The notes under the pieces are model-generated. The model ran no database searches and had not been told where the DNA came from. It worked only from the letters and a program-made list of their open reading frames with translations. This document shows positions 22,604-23,863 of a stretch of 23,863 nt of DNA, one piece after another. Where the stretch lies: assembly GCF_030382115.1 (NCBI RefSeq), contig NZ_JAUDRJ010000003.1, positions 6,026,435-6,050,297 on the forward strand. The letters are read 5' to 3'. The translations under genes were made by a program, and so were the position numbers. How positions within the stretch are numbered: position 1 is the stretch's first letter; each line of letters opens with the position of its first letter. This DNA is from Nostoc sp. GT001. Lineage in GTDB: Bacteria; Cyanobacteriota; Cyanobacteriia; Cyanobacteriales; Nostocaceae.

Positions 22604-23790
22604 AAAACCTCGTCACTCATTCCCTTGGGCGAAACTCGATTTGTAGTATCTCTACTATCTATAGGTGCAGTGGTAGAAACCATTGCTGCCATCAACTGTT
22701 CTGGCGCGACTTTAAACGGTAGTCGATGGATGTCAGAATTAGGAACTAGAGCCATTTCGGCGGCTGTTTGCAACTCGCCTAATGTAATATTGCCCAATCC
22801 CAAATCACTTAATTTCTGGGGTAGTCCAATTTCTGTGTAGAACTTTAACAACTGTTGCCGTGCTGATGCTGCTAGTTGATTGCCTTGTAGCATTTCTTCT
22901 AAACGCAGTTGCACCAAAATTCCAAAAGCAACTTTTTCGCCATGAATACTGCCATGTCCTGAAATATGAGTTAAACCGTTATGCACGGCATGGGCGGCAA
23001 CTGTGCGACACTGCGCCCCTCCAAGTCCCCCAACTACCCCAGCTAATAAAACAGTAGCATCTACCACTTCTCGCCAAACCTCACTACCTGGTTCTTCCAG
23101 GGCGGCGGCTGACTTTTGTAACAAGATATCTCGCAAAACTCGTGCTTGTTGCACCGCAGCAATAATTAAAGTGTCTTGCAGGTGTCCACTGCTAACTGAG
23201 GCTTCGTACCATTTAGCGATCGCATCACCAATTCCAGCTACTAAGGTACGTTGTGGTGCAGTTTTAACCAAGTCATAATCGAGTATCAATAAATCGGGAC
23301 AACGAGATAGCCCCACATCGTAGAGAAAAGCCCCATCTTCCGAATAAACATTCGATAAGGCACTCCAAGCTGCACAAGTAGCCCCGGATGTCGGAATTGT
23401 CACCACTGGTAAATGTAACTGCTGCGCGACTAATTTCGCTGTATCTAGGGCTTTGCCACCACCAACACCGATAATCACATCAGCTTTATGTTCTTTTGCC
23501 TTCTTCTGTAAAGATTTCAGACTAGCTTCGCAGCAATCTGCACCATAAGAAGCTTGGACACTATGTAACTGCTGCGCTTCTAAAATTGGTTGTAAATTTT
23601 GTTGGCTGATAGCGAGAGTAGACTTACCTGCCACAATTAAGGGACGACTTCCCAAACAGGCAATCTCTGCGGCGGCTGTTTGCAACACCCCAGAACCACG
23701 GATTACTTTTGCGGGGGAAACTGTGAGCGTAAAGAATGAGTTAGAGGTTTGAGTAGACAAAGAAGGTTGAGTAGAAAAATTATTGGGCAT
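22600..23790 (-). CDS. Iron-type alcohol / glycerol dehydrogenase-like oxidoreductase
   Basis: This 396-residue member of the group III (GldA-like) metal-dependent dehydrogenases has an N-terminal NAD(P)-binding domain with GVGGGKALDTAK (about 108-119) and TIPTSGATCAAWS. The helical C-terminal domain carries the three expected metal ligands: D189 (GIGDAIAKWYEA), H267 (AAHAVHNG) and H283 (GSIHGEKVAFG). It should oxidise or reduce a small polyol or hydroxy-carbonyl substrate with NAD(P); the specificity is unknown. The ATG at 23790 is chosen over a TTG at 23829 because the family core starts well after it and neither has a strong Shine-Dalgarno. The stop overlaps the aminotransferase start by 4 bp. 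An oxidation-plus-transamination route (hydroxy compound to carbonyl to amine) is one way the pair could work; this is inference. Confidence 0.88.
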   Translation of the reverse strand: MPNNFSTQPSLSTQTSNSFFTLTVSPAKVIRGSGVLQTAAAEIACLGSRPLIVAGKSTLAISQQNLQPILEAQQLHSVQASYGADCCEASLKSLQKKAKEHKADVIIGVGGGKALDTAKLVAQQLHLPVVTIPTSGATCAAWSALSNVYSEDGAFLYDVGLSRCPDLLILDYDLVKTAPQRTLVAGIGDAIAKWYEASVSSGHLQDTLIIAAVQQARVLRDILLQKSAAALEEPGSEVWREVVDATVLLAGVVGGLGGAQCRTVAAHAVHNGLTHISGHGSIHGEKVAFGILVQLRLEEMLQGNQLAASARQQLLKFYTEIGLPQKLSDLGLGNITLGELQTAAEMALVPNSDIHRLPFKVAPEQLMAAMVSTTAPIDSRDTTNRVSPKGMSDEVL

Positions 23791-23863
23791 ATAATCTCGT
23801 TTATCAAAACCTTGATATTTCTTAATCAAATAGACTGGCGTTCAAGGATACTTGTTGCCAAGC

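Noticed and set aside
23791..23829. TTG start adding 13 residues to the dehydrogenase
   Set aside because: The added residues are not family-like and no strong ribosome site supports TTG; the ATG at 23790 is simpler.

Overview
The window reads as chromosomal DNA of a filamentous, heterocyst-forming-type cyanobacterium (Nostoc/Anabaena/Calothrix group). The evidence is many GCGATCGC (HIP1) octamers, several families of heptamer tandem repeats typical of these genomes, a Cph1-type phytochrome with its Rcp1 partner, and a cyanobacterial PMT-type glycosyltransferase. Nearly every gene is on the minus strand, so transcription runs from high to low coordinates.

From 245 to 10391 lies a peptide-export locus. 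In transcription order it holds a transposase-derived HTH protein, an ABC exporter with an N-terminal cyclic-nucleotide-binding-like domain and a C39 peptidase, an HlyD-type adaptor, a parvulin-type prolyl isomerase, four intact double-glycine-leader precursor peptides, a decayed fifth precursor, and an APH-fold kinase-like protein. Three precursors form a tandem array with a 347-bp period. Their leaders are identical in protein sequence and all differences fall after the Gly-Gly. The predicted cores have no Cys and end in an Asn-rich motif. No classical lanthipeptide, cyanobactin or other recognised maturase is in the window, so the product may be unmodified or of an unrecognised type. This is the most interesting system here.

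From 10392 to 11516 is a 1.1-kb stretch that looks empty. It contains a perfect 12-bp inverted repeat, a foldback element, a 15-bp direct repeat, a 25-bp palindrome and a 54-codon cysteine-rich ORF.

From 11517 to 15591 is a light-signalling operon: a Cph1-type phytochrome (Cys259, His538), an overlapping Rcp1-like response regulator that probably starts at TTG, and a receiver-histidine kinase hybrid. Twenty perfect ATTACTC heptamers separate the last two genes.

From 15592 to 20258 are a PMT-family glycosyltransferase, a decayed short gene and phosphoenolpyruvate synthase. Both large proteins contain in-frame heptamer-repeat insertions. From 20455 there is a small plus-strand membrane protein, a gene-free stretch, and then a translationally coupled pair: an iron-type alcohol/polyol dehydrogenase followed by a PLP aminotransferase.

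Stretches over 300 bp without an intact gene are 1409-2034 (decayed precursor, otherwise AT-rich), 3344-4466 (repeats and hairpins), 10392-11516 (above), 15592-15914 (a doubtful ORF remnant) and 20860-21370 (one hairpin). All calls come from reading the sequence; no database search was run.
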